From DATMGU01 sp035555315 (lineage in GTDB: Bacteria; Pseudomonadota; Alphaproteobacteria; ATCC43930; CGMCC-115725), in assembly GCA_035555315.1 (NCBI GenBank), contig DATMGU010000009.1, positions 1-59,202 on the forward strand: a stretch of 59,202 nt of DNA, written 5' to 3'. The number at the start of each line of letters is the position of its first letter. Position 1 is the first letter of the stretch. Of this stretch, positions 44,286 to 52,668 are shown piece after piece. A model generated the notes under the pieces. The model saw only the letters and a program-made list of their open reading frames with translations, was not told the origin of the DNA and did no database searches. Position numbers and translations under genes: made by a program.

Positions 44286-45676
44286 ATGGCCGCTGCCTCG
44301 CCGCACATATCGTTCCCGGTATCCGGCTCGTACCCTGCGCGCGCCGGCAACCTCCTGCGCCCGCTGGTCGATGGCATACCCGCCTTCCGGCGCATCTGCG
44401 CCGCGATCGACGCGGCGCATCATAGCGTCTGGGTCACGGTCGCCTTCATCCGGCCGGAGTTCGAAATGCCGGACGGGCTGGGTTCCTTGTTCGATGTGTT
44501 GGATCGCGCGGCGGCGCGCGGCCTTGACGTCCGCGCCCTGTTCTTTCGGCCCAACCCTGACTCAGACTGGATGGAGGGCCAAACCTTCTCGGGTTCGCCG
44601 GCACAGCGCGACATGCTCCGCCGGCGCGGATCGCGTTTCCGAGCCCGCTGGGACCGCGCGGACGACGCGATCTGCCACCACCAGAAGACTTGGCTGGTGG
44701 ATGCCGGACAGGCGTCGGAAACCGCCTTCGTCGGCGGCATCAATCTCAACCCTCGCGCCGTCGCGGCGCCCGGCCACGTGCGGGAGAGCCAGCATGACGT
44801 CTATGTCGAGCTGGCCGGACCGTCGGCCACCGATGTGCACCACAACTTCGCCCAGCGATGGAACGAAGCCAGCGATGGAACGAAGCCAGCGAGCGTGCCC
44901 GGCAGGACGGCATCTGGGGCCACGACGGCGACGACGATCTCGATTTCCCGAAGCACCCATCCGGTCCGAAGGGTACCAGCCTGGCGCAGGTCCAACGGAC
45001 CGTGCTCGCGGGTCGCTACCGCGACGGGCGCCCAAGCCCGGGAGCCGACCCCTTCGACATCACCGGCGGCGAGCGCTCGATCCTCGCGCAATATCTGCTG
45101 GCGATCGGCCGCGCCCGCCGCTCGATCTACATCGAGAACCAGGCCCTGGAAGTTCCGGAGATCGTCACCGGGCTGGATGAGGCGCTCGAACGCGGGGTCG
45201 ACGTCGCCGTCCTGGTTCCCGCCGTGCCGCAAGAGCGCGTGCGCACGGCGCGCAGAAAGCCGGAGAACCGGGCCTTCTACGATGCGTTGGCGGCCCTCCG
45301 GCGGCATGAGCGTTTTATCCTGGCCGGTCTCGCCGGACCGGGCGCGGAGGGTGGCCGCCACCGTGTCTATGTCCACGCCAAGATCATGCTGGTCGACGAT
45401 GCCTGGGCGACGATCGGATCCTGCAACCTGCACGCCGGCTCGCTCTTCTCCCAGACCGAGATGAACGTCTCCTTCTGGGACCCGCCGACCGTCCGTGCGC
45501 TGCGCTGCGAGCTGTTCGCCGAACATCTCGGCCAAGACACCGCCGCCCTCGACGATCGCGCGGCCCTGCGCATGTACCGACGGGTCGCCCAGGAAAATCG
45601 GCGGAAGCGGGACGCCGGCGACGCCGATTGGCAAGGCCTCGCCTTTCGCCTGGACCCCGCGACCTATGGCGAATAG
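44286..45676 (+). pseudogene. Phospholipase D/cardiolipin synthase-family protein, frameshifted by a 17-bp duplication
   Basis: The N-terminal part (44286 to about 44869) encodes a PLD-family domain with the first HKD motif HHQKTWLVDAG near residue 132 and TAFVGGINLNPRAV. The C-terminal part, in another frame (about 44870-45676), has the second motif HAKIMLVDDAWATIGSCNLH. Between them a 17-bp unit (44853-44869, 44870-44886) is exactly duplicated; removing one copy rejoins FAQRWNEASERARQDGIWGH in one frame and restores a protein of about 457 residues. With the duplication, the first frame stays open but loses the second HKD motif. Unless corrected by re-deletion or slippage, the enzyme is inactive. 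Confidence 0.85.
44853..44886. repeat. 17-bp exact tandem duplication causing the frameshift
   Basis: CAGCGATGGAACGAAGC occurs twice in a row. As 17 is not a multiple of three, it shifts the reading frame of the phospholipase-D-type gene. Confidence 0.97.
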
Positions 45677-45714
45677 GGGCCGCGCAGTTGGATCGCTCCC
45701 GTCATGCTGACCCC

Positions 45715-46221
45715 ATGGGTGTAGTCATCTTCCTCAACGGTCCGATCGGCGTCGGCAAAACGACTCTCGGGCAGGGATTGGCCGAAAGGCTTGACGCGGC
45801 TTTCATCGACAGCGACGATCTCCGAAACCATTCCAAGACATGGGTCGAAGAGGTGCTGAGCGGGTCGAAGGCGCTGGTTCGGGTGAGCATGGCGGCCTTG
45901 TCGCACCGCCCGATCCTCGTCGTCGCGAAGCCGCTGCGGCACCGCGATTGGGCATTCCTGCGAGCGAAGTTCCAGGCCGAGGGTGTCGCGGCCCTCTGCG
46001 TCACCCTGACCGCGCCCCGCGACACCATTCTGGATGCACGGCGCGGACGTGATTTCACCCCCGGCGAACGCGCCCGGATCGTGGAAATGATCGCCCAAGG
46101 TTACGGCGAACGCCCCTTCAGCGACCTCGTCCTCGCCACGGACCGCGCGGGCTTCGCCGAGACGGTGACCGTATTGGTGGATGGATGCCACGTGCTTTTG
46201 GGAAAGCTTGGTCCAACGTAA
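45715..46221 (+). CDS. P-loop small-molecule kinase, shikimate/chloramphenicol-kinase-like
   Basis: This 168-residue protein has Walker A GPIGVGKTT at residues 9-17, then ERLDAAFIDSDDLRNHSKTW and TLTAPRDTILDARRGRDFT. It is a small P-loop kinase of the AAA/shikimate-kinase-like type with unknown substrate. The ATG at 45715 is used because upstream in-frame sequence is the end of the PLD gene. A diverged copy of its 3' end occurs at 47879-47952, next to a clpP fragment, so this gene marks the left side of a rearranged hotspot. Confidence 0.8.
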   Translation: MGVVIFLNGPIGVGKTTLGQGLAERLDAAFIDSDDLRNHSKTWVEEVLSGSKALVRVSMAALSHRPILVVAKPLRHRDWAFLRAKFQAEGVAALCVTLTAPRDTILDARRGRDFTPGERARIVEMIAQGYGERPFSDLVLATDRAGFAETVTVLVDGCHVLLGKLGPT

Positions 46222-46282
46222 TACCGCGATCCCTCCGGTCGACCCCGAGCTGGCCGAGGGAAAGCACCGGAAGCGGGTTTGG
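46222..46282 (-). pseudogene. Remnant of a GNAT toxin gene
   Basis: This 61-bp piece matches 48203-48263 inside the TacT-type gene at about 54 of 61 positions by eye. It would encode part of NPLPVLLLGQLAVDRR, the strand before the acetyl-CoA loop. It directly follows the kinase stop. It shows that a toxin gene like the one at 47991 once stood here before most was lost. Confidence 0.7.
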
Positions 46283-46287
46283 AGGTC

Positions 46288-46305
46288 AAGGCTTTTGAAA
46301 GCCTT
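46288..46305. terminator. Palindrome after the kinase and GNAT remnant, possible terminator
   Basis: AAGGCTTT-TG-AAAGCCTT is a perfect inverted repeat between the kinase and the AAA+ gene. It could end the kinase transcript or serve as an operator. The following DNA is strikingly AT-rich. Confidence 0.4.
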
Positions 46306-46394
46306 CGATGCTTCCTCTTATATCACCCCAATAAAATATACGGAGTTTTGGTAATTTATGCCATATTGATAAAATAACTAAATTTGGTACAAAC

Positions 46395-47594
46395 ATGGAC
46401 CCGGTACGTAACCCTTTCGCCCCCGGAGCAGGAAGTCCACCGCCCGAACTTTCGGGCCGCGACGATGTTCGCCAAAAAATGCGCTTATGCCTACAGCGCC
46501 TTCAAATCGGTAAGCCAGCAAAAAGCATAATGCTTATTGGCCTACGTGGTGTTGGCAAAACAGTCCTCTTGGACCAAATGATGAGGGATGCAGATGCTGA
46601 AGGCTTGTTTACTATTCGTATTGAAGCGCCGGAAGGACGGTCTCTGCCCGCGATACTGGCACCACAACTGCGTTTGATATTACTTCGCTTGAATCGCATC
46701 GCCAAGGCAGCACACTACGCAGTCCAGGGACTTAAAGCATTGGCTGGGTTCGCGAGCAAGCTAAAGCTGACTTACAACGACATTGAAGTGGGATTTGACT
46801 ACGATCCAGAACCAGGCCTGGCCGATAATGGCGACCTTGAAGGAGACCTGAGCATGCTGCTCGAGCAAGTTGGGCTAGCAGCGAAAGCCGCAGACAATGT
46901 CGTCGCGATTTATATTGATGAATTACAATACGTGGAAGAACATCAACTAGCCGCCCTCATTTCGGCATTGCACCGTTGCTCACAGAAGCAACTACCGTTA
47001 GCCGTTATCGGCGCAGGATTGCCCCAATTGCGGGGTAAAATGGGTGAGGCTAAATCGTATGCCGAACGTTTGTTTGATTTTCCTGAGATTGGACCGTTGA
47101 ATCCAGAGGATGCGGCGGGAGCCATTGCAAAGCCGGTTAAGGATGAAGGAGCAGAAGTAGACTCAGACGCCGTTACGCTCATTGTTACGGAAACAAAGGG
47201 CTATCCCTATTTCCTTCAAGAATGGGGGAAACATGCATGGGACATCGCACCCCAGAGCCCGATCACCGCCAAGGACGTTAAAGGCGCCTCGAAGCAAACT
47301 ATCGCTACCTTAGATGAGAGTTTTTTTAGGGTCCGCTTCGATCGACTTACTCCCAAAGAAAAACAATACCTACGTGCAATGGCTGAACAGGGGCCAGGGC
47401 CTCACAGATCTGGAGACATCGCAGCAGAACTGAACCGTGAAACTTCATCATTGGGACCAGTTCGAAGCAGCCTTATTGTAAAAGGCATGATTTGGAGCCC
47501 AACACATGGCGACACGGCATTTACCGTGCCTTTGTTTGATGAATTTATGAAGAGGATCGTTCCCGGCAAGGATTGGGTCAAGACAGATACATAA
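46395..47594 (+). CDS. Orphan AAA+ ATPase, AT-rich cargo gene
   Basis: This 399-residue protein has a Walker A (GLRGVGKT, residues 49-56), a Walker B (VVAIYIDELQ, residues 169-178) and a sensor-like segment (LPLAVIGAGLPQLRGKM), then a winged-helix-like C-terminus (LTPKEKQYLRAMAEQGPGPH). The pattern is the AAA_16/ORC1-CDC6-like class, with no fused effector. Base and codon use are plainly more AT-rich than the neighbours, and it is flanked by duplicated host gene ends, so it is probably acquired. Such ATPases occur in defence islands and as transposon-like regulators; no partner gene is visible. The ATG at 46395 has no strong SD. Confidence 0.85.
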   Translation: MDPVRNPFAPGAGSPPPELSGRDDVRQKMRLCLQRLQIGKPAKSIMLIGLRGVGKTVLLDQMMRDADAEGLFTIRIEAPEGRSLPAILAPQLRLILLRLNRIAKAAHYAVQGLKALAGFASKLKLTYNDIEVGFDYDPEPGLADNGDLEGDLSMLLEQVGLAAKAADNVVAIYIDELQYVEEHQLAALISALHRCSQKQLPLAVIGAGLPQLRGKMGEAKSYAERLFDFPEIGPLNPEDAAGAIAKPVKDEGAEVDSDAVTLIVTETKGYPYFLQEWGKHAWDIAPQSPITAKDVKGASKQTIATLDESFFRVRFDRLTPKEKQYLRAMAEQGPGPHRSGDIAAELNRETSSLGPVRSSLIVKGMIWSPTHGDTAFTVPLFDEFMKRIVPGKDWVKTDT

Positions 47595-47750
47595 CGGCCG
47601 TGTTCTGATTTTCGGCAGCAACGATTCTTGCGTAAACCAAGAATTGCAGGGTCACAGCGCGCTTCATTGCCCGCGACACGGCCGCCCCCTCTCGGATGGC
47701 GGCCGTGCCCTCGACGGCTTTTCGCAATCGGCGAGGCAAAGCCCCGACAG
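47595..47750. other. Intergenic segment after the AAA+ gene, repeating the clpP downstream region
   Basis: The first half is AT-rich and unrecognised. From about 47665 it resembles the segment downstream of clpP (48870-48960), including a GC-rich hairpin, so it belongs to the left-hand clpP copy. Confidence 0.6.
47677..47707 (-). terminator. Diverged copy of the clpP terminator hairpin
   Basis: CACGGCCGCC and its complement are separated by 11 bases. It is the counterpart of the hairpin at 48888-48918, with the same arms but another loop. It lies downstream of the clpP 3' fragment on the minus strand. Confidence 0.65.
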
Positions 47751-47872
47751 CTATTCCAGCTCTTCGACCGAGCGGATGACCCGGCTGACCATGCCGTAGG
47801 TCACGGCTTCCTCGGCCGACATCCAGTAGTTGCGATCGGTGTCCTTGCGGACCCGCTCGATCTTCTGGCCGG
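47751..47872 (-). pseudogene. clpP 3'-end fragment
   Basis: These 122 bp are identical, base for base by eye, to 48961-49082, the last 40 codons of clpP, including the stop. They include the catalytic Asp motif KDTDRNYWMSAEEAV but no Ser or His. The fragment joins directly to a copy of the kinase 3' end, so a chimeric frame on this strand is not a real gene. It is one side of the duplicated boundary of the hotspot. Confidence 0.9.
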
Positions 47873-47878
47873 ATCGAA

Positions 47879-47952
47879 CGGGCTTCGCCGAGACGGTGAC
47901 CGCATTGGTGGATGGATGTCGCGTGCTTTTGGGAAAGCTTGGTCCAGCGTAG
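47879..47952 (+). pseudogene. 3'-end fragment of the P-loop kinase
   Basis: This 74-bp stretch matches 46148-46221, the last 25 codons of the intact kinase, with a few mismatches that mostly keep the protein (GFAETVTALVDGCRVLLGKL against GFAETVTVLVDGCHVLLGKL) and another stop codon. It begins right after the clpP fragment and ends 38 bp before the toxin gene stop. It represents the kinase end of a second allele of the locus. Confidence 0.85.
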
Positions 47953-47990
47953 TGGATCCACGATATCAGCAAAGGAACAGGCGACCACGC

Positions 47991-48503
47991 CTATCGATCA
48001 AACCCGTTCTGCTCCAGATCGACGATGCGCACGATCATGCTCCGCTTCGGGTCGAAGGGCAGGTCCTCGAACCCGAACCGGCGATAGAAGTCGTGCAGCT
48101 CGTCATCGAGGGGATGGGTCAGCACACCGAAGCATCCTATCTCTTTCGAGAATTTCACCGATGTGGTCAGAGCGTATAGCATCAGCGACCGAGCATAACC
48201 CTTACCGTGATATCTCCGGTCGACCGCGAGCTGGCCGAGAAGAAGCACCGGAAGCGGGTTTGGCCGATTGCGCTGTGCGGATTTGGGGAGGTACTCCCGC
48301 TCGATTTGCGCGGCGCTGAGCGACACGTAGCCAGCGATGGCGCCTGTCGACCCGTCGCAGACGACGCTGATGCGTGACGCCCCTCCCTCCTGATTACGCC
48401 AAGCATGGCGGCGGAACCATTGATTGAGCGAGTCCCGACCGCAATCAAATGCTTCGCGGTCGTCGGCGGCGGTCAGTGGGCGGGGCGGTGTCAGTCCCGC
48501 CAT
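47991..48503 (-). CDS. TacT-like GNAT toxin
   Basis: This 170-residue protein is a GNAT-fold toxin that acetylates aminoacyl-tRNA. It has PLTAADDREAFDCGRDSLNQ then WFRRHA, the acetyl-CoA motif LAVDRRYHGKGYARSLMLYA, and HDFYRRFGFEDLP. It is paired with a DUF1778 antitoxin that it overlaps by 13 bp. A 61-bp remnant of a related toxin sits at 46222. Confidence 0.92.
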   Translation of the reverse strand: MAGLTPPRPLTAADDREAFDCGRDSLNQWFRRHAWRNQEGGASRISVVCDGSTGAIAGYVSLSAAQIEREYLPKSAQRNRPNPLPVLLLGQLAVDRRYHGKGYARSLMLYALTTSVKFSKEIGCFGVLTHPLDDELHDFYRRFGFEDLPFDPKRSMIVRIVDLEQNGFDR

Positions 48504-48763
48504 GCTGGACGGTAAGCAGCCAATTCACGCAGGGCGGGCACCGACTTGGCCGGCGCGTTGACCCAATTCTCAAACGTCTCCCAATGCGCAGCCGGGATCG
48601 TTACGACACGATGGTCAAGGACATCGATTTCCGCCGCATCGAGGGCTTTGCGGCGGATGAAATCACTGAGGCTGGTGTGCGCCTGCTCCGCGGCGACCTC
48701 CAGGAGATCACGCTCTCTCGGGCTGACCCGCACGCTCACGACAGGATTGGATATTGGCATCAT
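48491..48763 (-). CDS. DUF1778-type antitoxin
   Basis: This 90-residue antitoxin has a ribbon-helix-helix domain (VVSVRVSPRERDLLEVAAEQ, AHTSLSDFIRRKALDAAE) and a C-terminal toxin-binding segment (AHWETFENWVNAPAKSVPAL). AGGAG five bases before the ATG at 48763 sets the start. A palindrome 19 bp upstream is the likely operator. Confidence 0.92.
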   Translation of the reverse strand: MMPISNPVVSVRVSPRERDLLEVAAEQAHTSLSDFIRRKALDAAEIDVLDHRVVTIPAAHWETFENWVNAPAKSVPALRELAAYRPAWRD

Positions 48764-48781
48764 AGGTACTCCTGCAACCTT

Positions 48782-48798
48782 GTATGACATAATCATAC
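48782..48798. promoter_or_regulatory. Operator of the TacT/DUF1778 module
   Basis: GTATGA-N5-TCATAC is a perfect inverted repeat in AT-rich DNA just before the antitoxin. It is the expected autoregulation site. Confidence 0.7.
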
Positions 48799-48887
48799 GC
48801 GGTGGCGGGAAATTTTTCATGAAGCAAGAATTATGGAATTTGAGCAAAACCATACGGGTAAGTCACCGCACGCTCCGCTGCCCGCGA

Positions 48888-48918
48888 CACGGCCGCCATC
48901 CTGGAGATGGCGGCCGTG
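48888..48918 (-). terminator. Terminator of clpP
   Basis: CACGGCCGCCATC and its perfect 13-bp complement enclose five bases, 43 bp after the clpP stop on the minus strand. No long T run follows, but the stem is very strong. Confidence 0.75.
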
Positions 48919-48960
48919 GCATTATCGGACTCTCGCAGTCGCCGGCGTAAAACCTGGCAG

Positions 48961-49608
48961 CTATTCCAGCTCTTCGACCGAGCGGATGACCCGGCTGACC
49001 ATGCCGTAGGTCACGGCTTCCTCGGCCGACATCCAGTAGTTGCGATCGGTGTCCTTGCGGACCCGCTCGATCTTCTGGCCGGTCTCGTCGGCGATGATCT
49101 GGTTGATCCGCTCGCGCATCTTGATGATCTCGCGCGCTTCGATATCGATATCGGTGGCGGGGCCGCGCACGCCGCCCATCGGCTGATGCAGCAGGAACCG
49201 GGTGTTGGGCAGGCAGTAGCGCCGCTTGGTCTCGCCGGCCAGGTAGATCAGCGCGCCGGCGCTCGCGACCCAACCGGTACCGATGACCCGGATCGGCACC
49301 GAGCCGCGCAGGAACTTGATGATGTCGTGGATCGTGTCACCGGATTCGACGTGGCCGCCCGGCGAATTGACATAGACGTCGATCGGCTTTTGCGACTCAT
49401 CCGCCAGCGCCAGCAAGCGGCCGGCGACGTCGCGGGCCAGCTTGTCGTTGATCGTGCCGAACACCATGACCTTGCGCTTGCTGAGCAGCCGCGCCTCGAG
49501 TTCGTTGACCGGCATGCTGAGCGACGCGGGCGCATCGCCTTCGGGGGCATCCGGCTCGTCCGGGTCGTCGAGCTTGGGGGTGAAAAGCGGATGGCGAGGG
49601 TCGAACAT
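48961..49608 (-). CDS. clpP: ATP-dependent Clp protease proteolytic subunit
   Basis: This 215-residue ClpP-family serine protease has Ser116 in TGWVASAGAL, His141 in RFLLHQPMGG and Asp186 in RKDTDRNYW. The Ser-to-His spacing of 25 matches E. coli ClpP. AGGAG seven bases before the ATG at 49608 sets the start. No clpX follows, and the Asp-rich N-terminal stretch is unusual, so this may be an accessory ClpP. Its 3' 122 bp are repeated at 47751-47872. Confidence 0.93.
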   Translation of the reverse strand: MFDPRHPLFTPKLDDPDEPDAPEGDAPASLSMPVNELEARLLSKRKVMVFGTINDKLARDVAGRLLALADESQKPIDVYVNSPGGHVESGDTIHDIIKFLRGSVPIRVIGTGWVASAGALIYLAGETKRRYCLPNTRFLLHQPMGGVRGPATDIDIEAREIIKMRERINQIIADETGQKIERVRKDTDRNYWMSAEEAVTYGMVSRVIRSVEELE

Positions 49609-49667
49609 GCGGTATCTCCTGGACAAGTGCCGACCGCGAACATGGCGGTGCGGGGCGCCGGATGCAA

Positions 49668-49695
49668 TCCCGGCTGAGCGTTCCCGGCTGAACGT
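49668..49695. repeat. 14-bp tandem repeat between clpP and deoA
   Basis: Units at 49668-49681 and 49682-49695 differ at one base. It lies in the 89-bp gap between the deoA stop and the clpP start. Confidence 0.85.
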
Positions 49696-49697
49696 TC

Positions 49698-51041
49698 TCA
49701 GTCTCGAACGGATTTCTTAGCACCGGCGAACTGCGCCCGCAGCAGTGGCGAGGCCAGCGGGGCTTCCTCGGCGATCCGGTAGGCCTTCTCGATTCGGGCG
49801 GCGGCCTCGGCGAAGCCATCCTCGTCACGCGCATGCACCATCGCCAGGGGACGATCGGGGCCGACCGGGGCGCCGAGTGCCGCCACATCGGTCAGGCCGA
49901 CCGCCGGATCGACGGCGTCTTCCGGTCGGGATCGGCCACCGCCCAGCGCCACGATGGCGAGACCCACGGCCTTGACGTCGATGGCGGCGACGATGCCCGG
50001 ACGTGGCGGGAACACCGGGCGGCGGAGCGGCGCCTGAGCCAGATGCCGGGCTGGTCGATCGAGCAAATCGCCCGGCCCGCCTAGGGCGGCGACCATCTTC
50101 TGGAACAACTCGGCGGCGGCACCGCTATCCAATGTGGCCGCGATCCGCATATGGGCATCTGCGAGATCGCTGGCGAGCCCGCCCAGCAGGATCATCTCGG
50201 CCGCCAATTCGCGCGTCACCCGGTCGAGCCGGGCGTCGCGCGCCCGCCCGGTCAAGTAGTCGATCGCCTCGACCACCTCCAGCGCATTGCCCGCCGTCGT
50301 CCCCAGCACCTGGTCCATATCGGTGATGAGCGCCGTGGTCGGCAGCCCAGCGCCGCCCGCCACCGTCGCGATGCTCTCGGCAAGCTCGGTCGCCAGGGCC
50401 AGGGTCGGCATGAAGGCGCCGCTGCCGACCTTCACATCCATTACCAGCCCGTCAAGCCCGGCGGCGAGTTTCTTCGACAGGATCGAGGCGGTGATCAGCG
50501 GGATCGACTCGACCGTCGAGGTGGTGTCGCGGATGGCATAGAAGCGCCGGTCGGCCGGCGCCAATTCGGCGGTCTGGCCGATGATGGCGCAGCCGATCTC
50601 GCGTACCACCCGGCGCAGCCGGTCGAGGTCGGGCGTGCTTTGATAGCCGGGAATGCTGTCGAGCTTGTCGAGCGTACCGCCGGTATGGCCGAGGCCGCGG
50701 CCGGAGAGCATCGGCACGGCGCCGCCGGCCGCCGCGACCATCGGCGCCAGCATCAGACTGACCTTGTCGCCGACGCCGCCGGTCGAATGCTTGTCCAGCA
50801 CCGGCCGGCCGAGATCGGCGGTCGACCAGTCGAGCACCGTGCCCGACGCGGTCATCGCGCGGGTTAACGCCACCCGCTCCCCCAAGGACATGCCGCGCAG
50901 CAGCACGGCCATGGCGAAGGCCGCCACCTGGCCCTCGCTGATCGACCCATCGGTCAAGCCGGCGACGAAGAACCGGATGTCGTTGGCGGCGAGCTCCTGC
51001 CCGTCGCGCTTGGCGGCGATCACCTCGCGGATGCGCGGCAT
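49698..51041 (-). CDS. deoA: Thymidine phosphorylase
   Basis: This 447-residue enzyme splits thymidine or deoxyuridine with phosphate to give the base and deoxyribose 1-phosphate. It has KHSTGGVGDKVSL and the family signature LSGRGLGHTGGTLDKLDSIP, then DTTSTVESIPL and MDVKVGSGAFM. The ATG at 51041 shares one base with the deoC stop. It is the last gene of the nucleoside operon. Confidence 0.95.
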   Translation of the reverse strand: MPRIREVIAAKRDGQELAANDIRFFVAGLTDGSISEGQVAAFAMAVLLRGMSLGERVALTRAMTASGTVLDWSTADLGRPVLDKHSTGGVGDKVSLMLAPMVAAAGGAVPMLSGRGLGHTGGTLDKLDSIPGYQSTPDLDRLRRVVREIGCAIIGQTAELAPADRRFYAIRDTTSTVESIPLITASILSKKLAAGLDGLVMDVKVGSGAFMPTLALATELAESIATVAGGAGLPTTALITDMDQVLGTTAGNALEVVEAIDYLTGRARDARLDRVTRELAAEMILLGGLASDLADAHMRIAATLDSGAAAELFQKMVAALGGPGDLLDRPARHLAQAPLRRPVFPPRPGIVAAIDVKAVGLAIVALGGGRSRPEDAVDPAVGLTDVAALGAPVGPDRPLAMVHARDEDGFAEAAARIEKAYRIAEEAPLASPLLRAQFAGAKKSVRD

Positions 51042-51838
51042 CAGTAAGTATCCTCGGATGTGTCCCGCACCGGGGCACCCAGCACGAGCAGGATGTCGTC
51101 GAGCAACGCCGAGGCCCCGAAGCGGAAATTGGCCGGCATCGCCGCCCCCTCCCCCAGGATCCGATCGACGAGGCCCAGATAGGGCGCCGCCTCGGACACG
51201 GTGCGGATGCCGCCCGAGGCCTTGAAGCCCACCCAACGGCGCCGCGCCCGTGCCGCGGCGATCGCCCGCAGCATCGCCTCGGCGGCGGCGAGCGAGGCGC
51301 CGGGTTGCAGCTTGCCGGTGGAGGTCTTGATGAAATCGGCGCCGCCCTCGATCGCCGCGTCGGCCGCCCCCCGGATCGCCGCCGGCGTCGCCAGCCGGCC
51401 GGTCTCCAGGATGACCTTCAGCAGCACCTTCGGCCGGCAGACGAGGCGGCATTCGCGCACCAGTTCGATGCCGATCGACCCGTCGCCGGCCAGGAACGCC
51501 TCGTAGGGGAACACCACATCGACTTCGTCCGCACCGGCCGCGACAGCGGCGACGGTCTCGGCGACGGCGGCCGCGATATCGGCGCCGCCGGCCGGGAAAT
51601 TCGTCACCGTGGCGATGCGCACGCCGCTATTGGCGAGCGCCGCCCGCGCGGTGCCGATCCATCGCGGATAGAGGCAGACCGCCGCGACGGGACCCAGCAC
51701 CGTCCGCGCCGCCCGGGCGAGCCGGAGGATATCCGCCTCGGTTTCGGTGCCGGACAGGCTGGTGAGATCGATCAGCGGCAGCATCCGCCCGGCGATCCCC
51801 TTCAAGGCCACCGGCGTTTCACCCCGTTCACCAGACAT
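51041..51838 (-). CDS. deoC: Deoxyribose-phosphate aldolase
   Basis: This 265-residue TIM-barrel aldolase cleaves 2-deoxyribose 5-phosphate to acetaldehyde and glyceraldehyde 3-phosphate. The Schiff-base Lys is in ADFIKTSTGKL and the second Lys in GFKASGGIRT; LLKVILETG precedes them. The ATG at 51838 is 5 bp after the punA stop. Together with deoA and a phosphopentomutase it would channel nucleosides to glycolysis, but the mutase gene is not in this window. Confidence 0.95.
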   Translation of the reverse strand: MSGERGETPVALKGIAGRMLPLIDLTSLSGTETEADILRLARAARTVLGPVAAVCLYPRWIGTARAALANSGVRIATVTNFPAGGADIAAAVAETVAAVAAGADEVDVVFPYEAFLAGDGSIGIELVRECRLVCRPKVLLKVILETGRLATPAAIRGAADAAIEGGADFIKTSTGKLQPGASLAAAEAMLRAIAAARARRRWVGFKASGGIRTVSEAAPYLGLVDRILGEGAAMPANFRFGASALLDDILLVLGAPVRDTSEDTY

Positions 51839-51843
51839 TAAAT

Positions 51844-52668
51844 TCACGCGCCATCGGCGATCGCCTCCAGGAAACCACGTATGAGCCGGCCGAGATCGAC
51901 CGCGGCGCGCGCGGCGACGGCCAAGGTGTCGGCATGGCTTGGCTCCTGCGCATCCATGCCCTGGGCCAGGTTGGTGACGATCGACAGCGCCGCGACGCGC
52001 AGCCCGCAATGGCGCGCCAGCAACACCTCGGGCACGGTCGACATGCCGACCAGATCGGCGCCCAGGATGCGAAACGCCCGGATCTCCGCGGCGGTCTCGA
52101 AATTCGGGCCCGGATAGGCGAGGTAGACACCCTCGGCAAGCGGCACGCCAAGGCGCTCGGCCGCCTGGCGCAGCAGGGCGCGCAATGCCGGATCGTAGGC
52201 ATCCTGCATCGACGGAAAGCGCGGCCCGATACGCTCGTCGTTCGGCCCGGTCAGCGGGTTGAACCCCAGGAAGTTGATGTGATCGCTGATCGCCACCAGG
52301 CTGCCGGCCGGCACCTCCGCGCGCAGCGAGCCCGAGGCATTGGTCAGCAGCAGCAGGTCGGCGCCGAGCTGCCGCACGCTCCGCACCATGGTGGCGAGTG
52401 GCGCCGCCGCATCGCCCTCATAGGCATGCACCCGGCCCTCCAGGGCGACCACGTCGACGCCGCCGAGCCGGCCGAGGATCAACCGGCCGGCATGGCCGGC
52501 GACGCCGGGAGCGGGAAAGCCCGGCAGATCGCCATAGCCGATCACCGTCGGCTGCTCGATCAGGCCGGTGAGCCCGCCCATGCCCGATCCCAGGATCAGG
52601 CCGATACGCGGCTGGAAATCCGGCCGTGCCGCGCGGATGCGCTCGACGGTGGCGAGGCCCGGAGTCAC
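51844..52668 (-). CDS. punA: Purine nucleoside phosphorylase (trimeric class)
   Basis: This 274-residue enzyme has GLILGSGMGGLTG with the phosphate-binding loop, GRVHAYEGDAAAPLATMVRS with the key His and Glu, LLTNASGSLR, and VGMSTVPEVLLARHCGLRV. It cleaves purine nucleosides with phosphate. The start is a GTG at 52668, because it overlaps the cdd stop as GTGA and gives the usual N-terminus; longer readings run through cdd. It supplies free purine base and (deoxy)ribose 1-phosphate. Confidence 0.94.
   Translation of the reverse strand: MTPGLATVERIRAARPDFQPRIGLILGSGMGGLTGLIEQPTVIGYGDLPGFPAPGVAGHAGRLILGRLGGVDVVALEGRVHAYEGDAAAPLATMVRSVRQLGADLLLLTNASGSLRAEVPAGSLVAISDHINFLGFNPLTGPNDERIGPRFPSMQDAYDPALRALLRQAAERLGVPLAEGVYLAYPGPNFETAAEIRAFRILGADLVGMSTVPEVLLARHCGLRVAALSIVTNLAQGMDAQEPSHADTLAVAARAAVDLGRLIRGFLEAIADGA

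Noticed and set aside
47751..47972. 73-codon chimeric frame on the minus strand containing a ClpP tail
   Set aside because: It is an accident of joining the clpP fragment to the reverse of the kinase fragment; no start signal or conserved fold.
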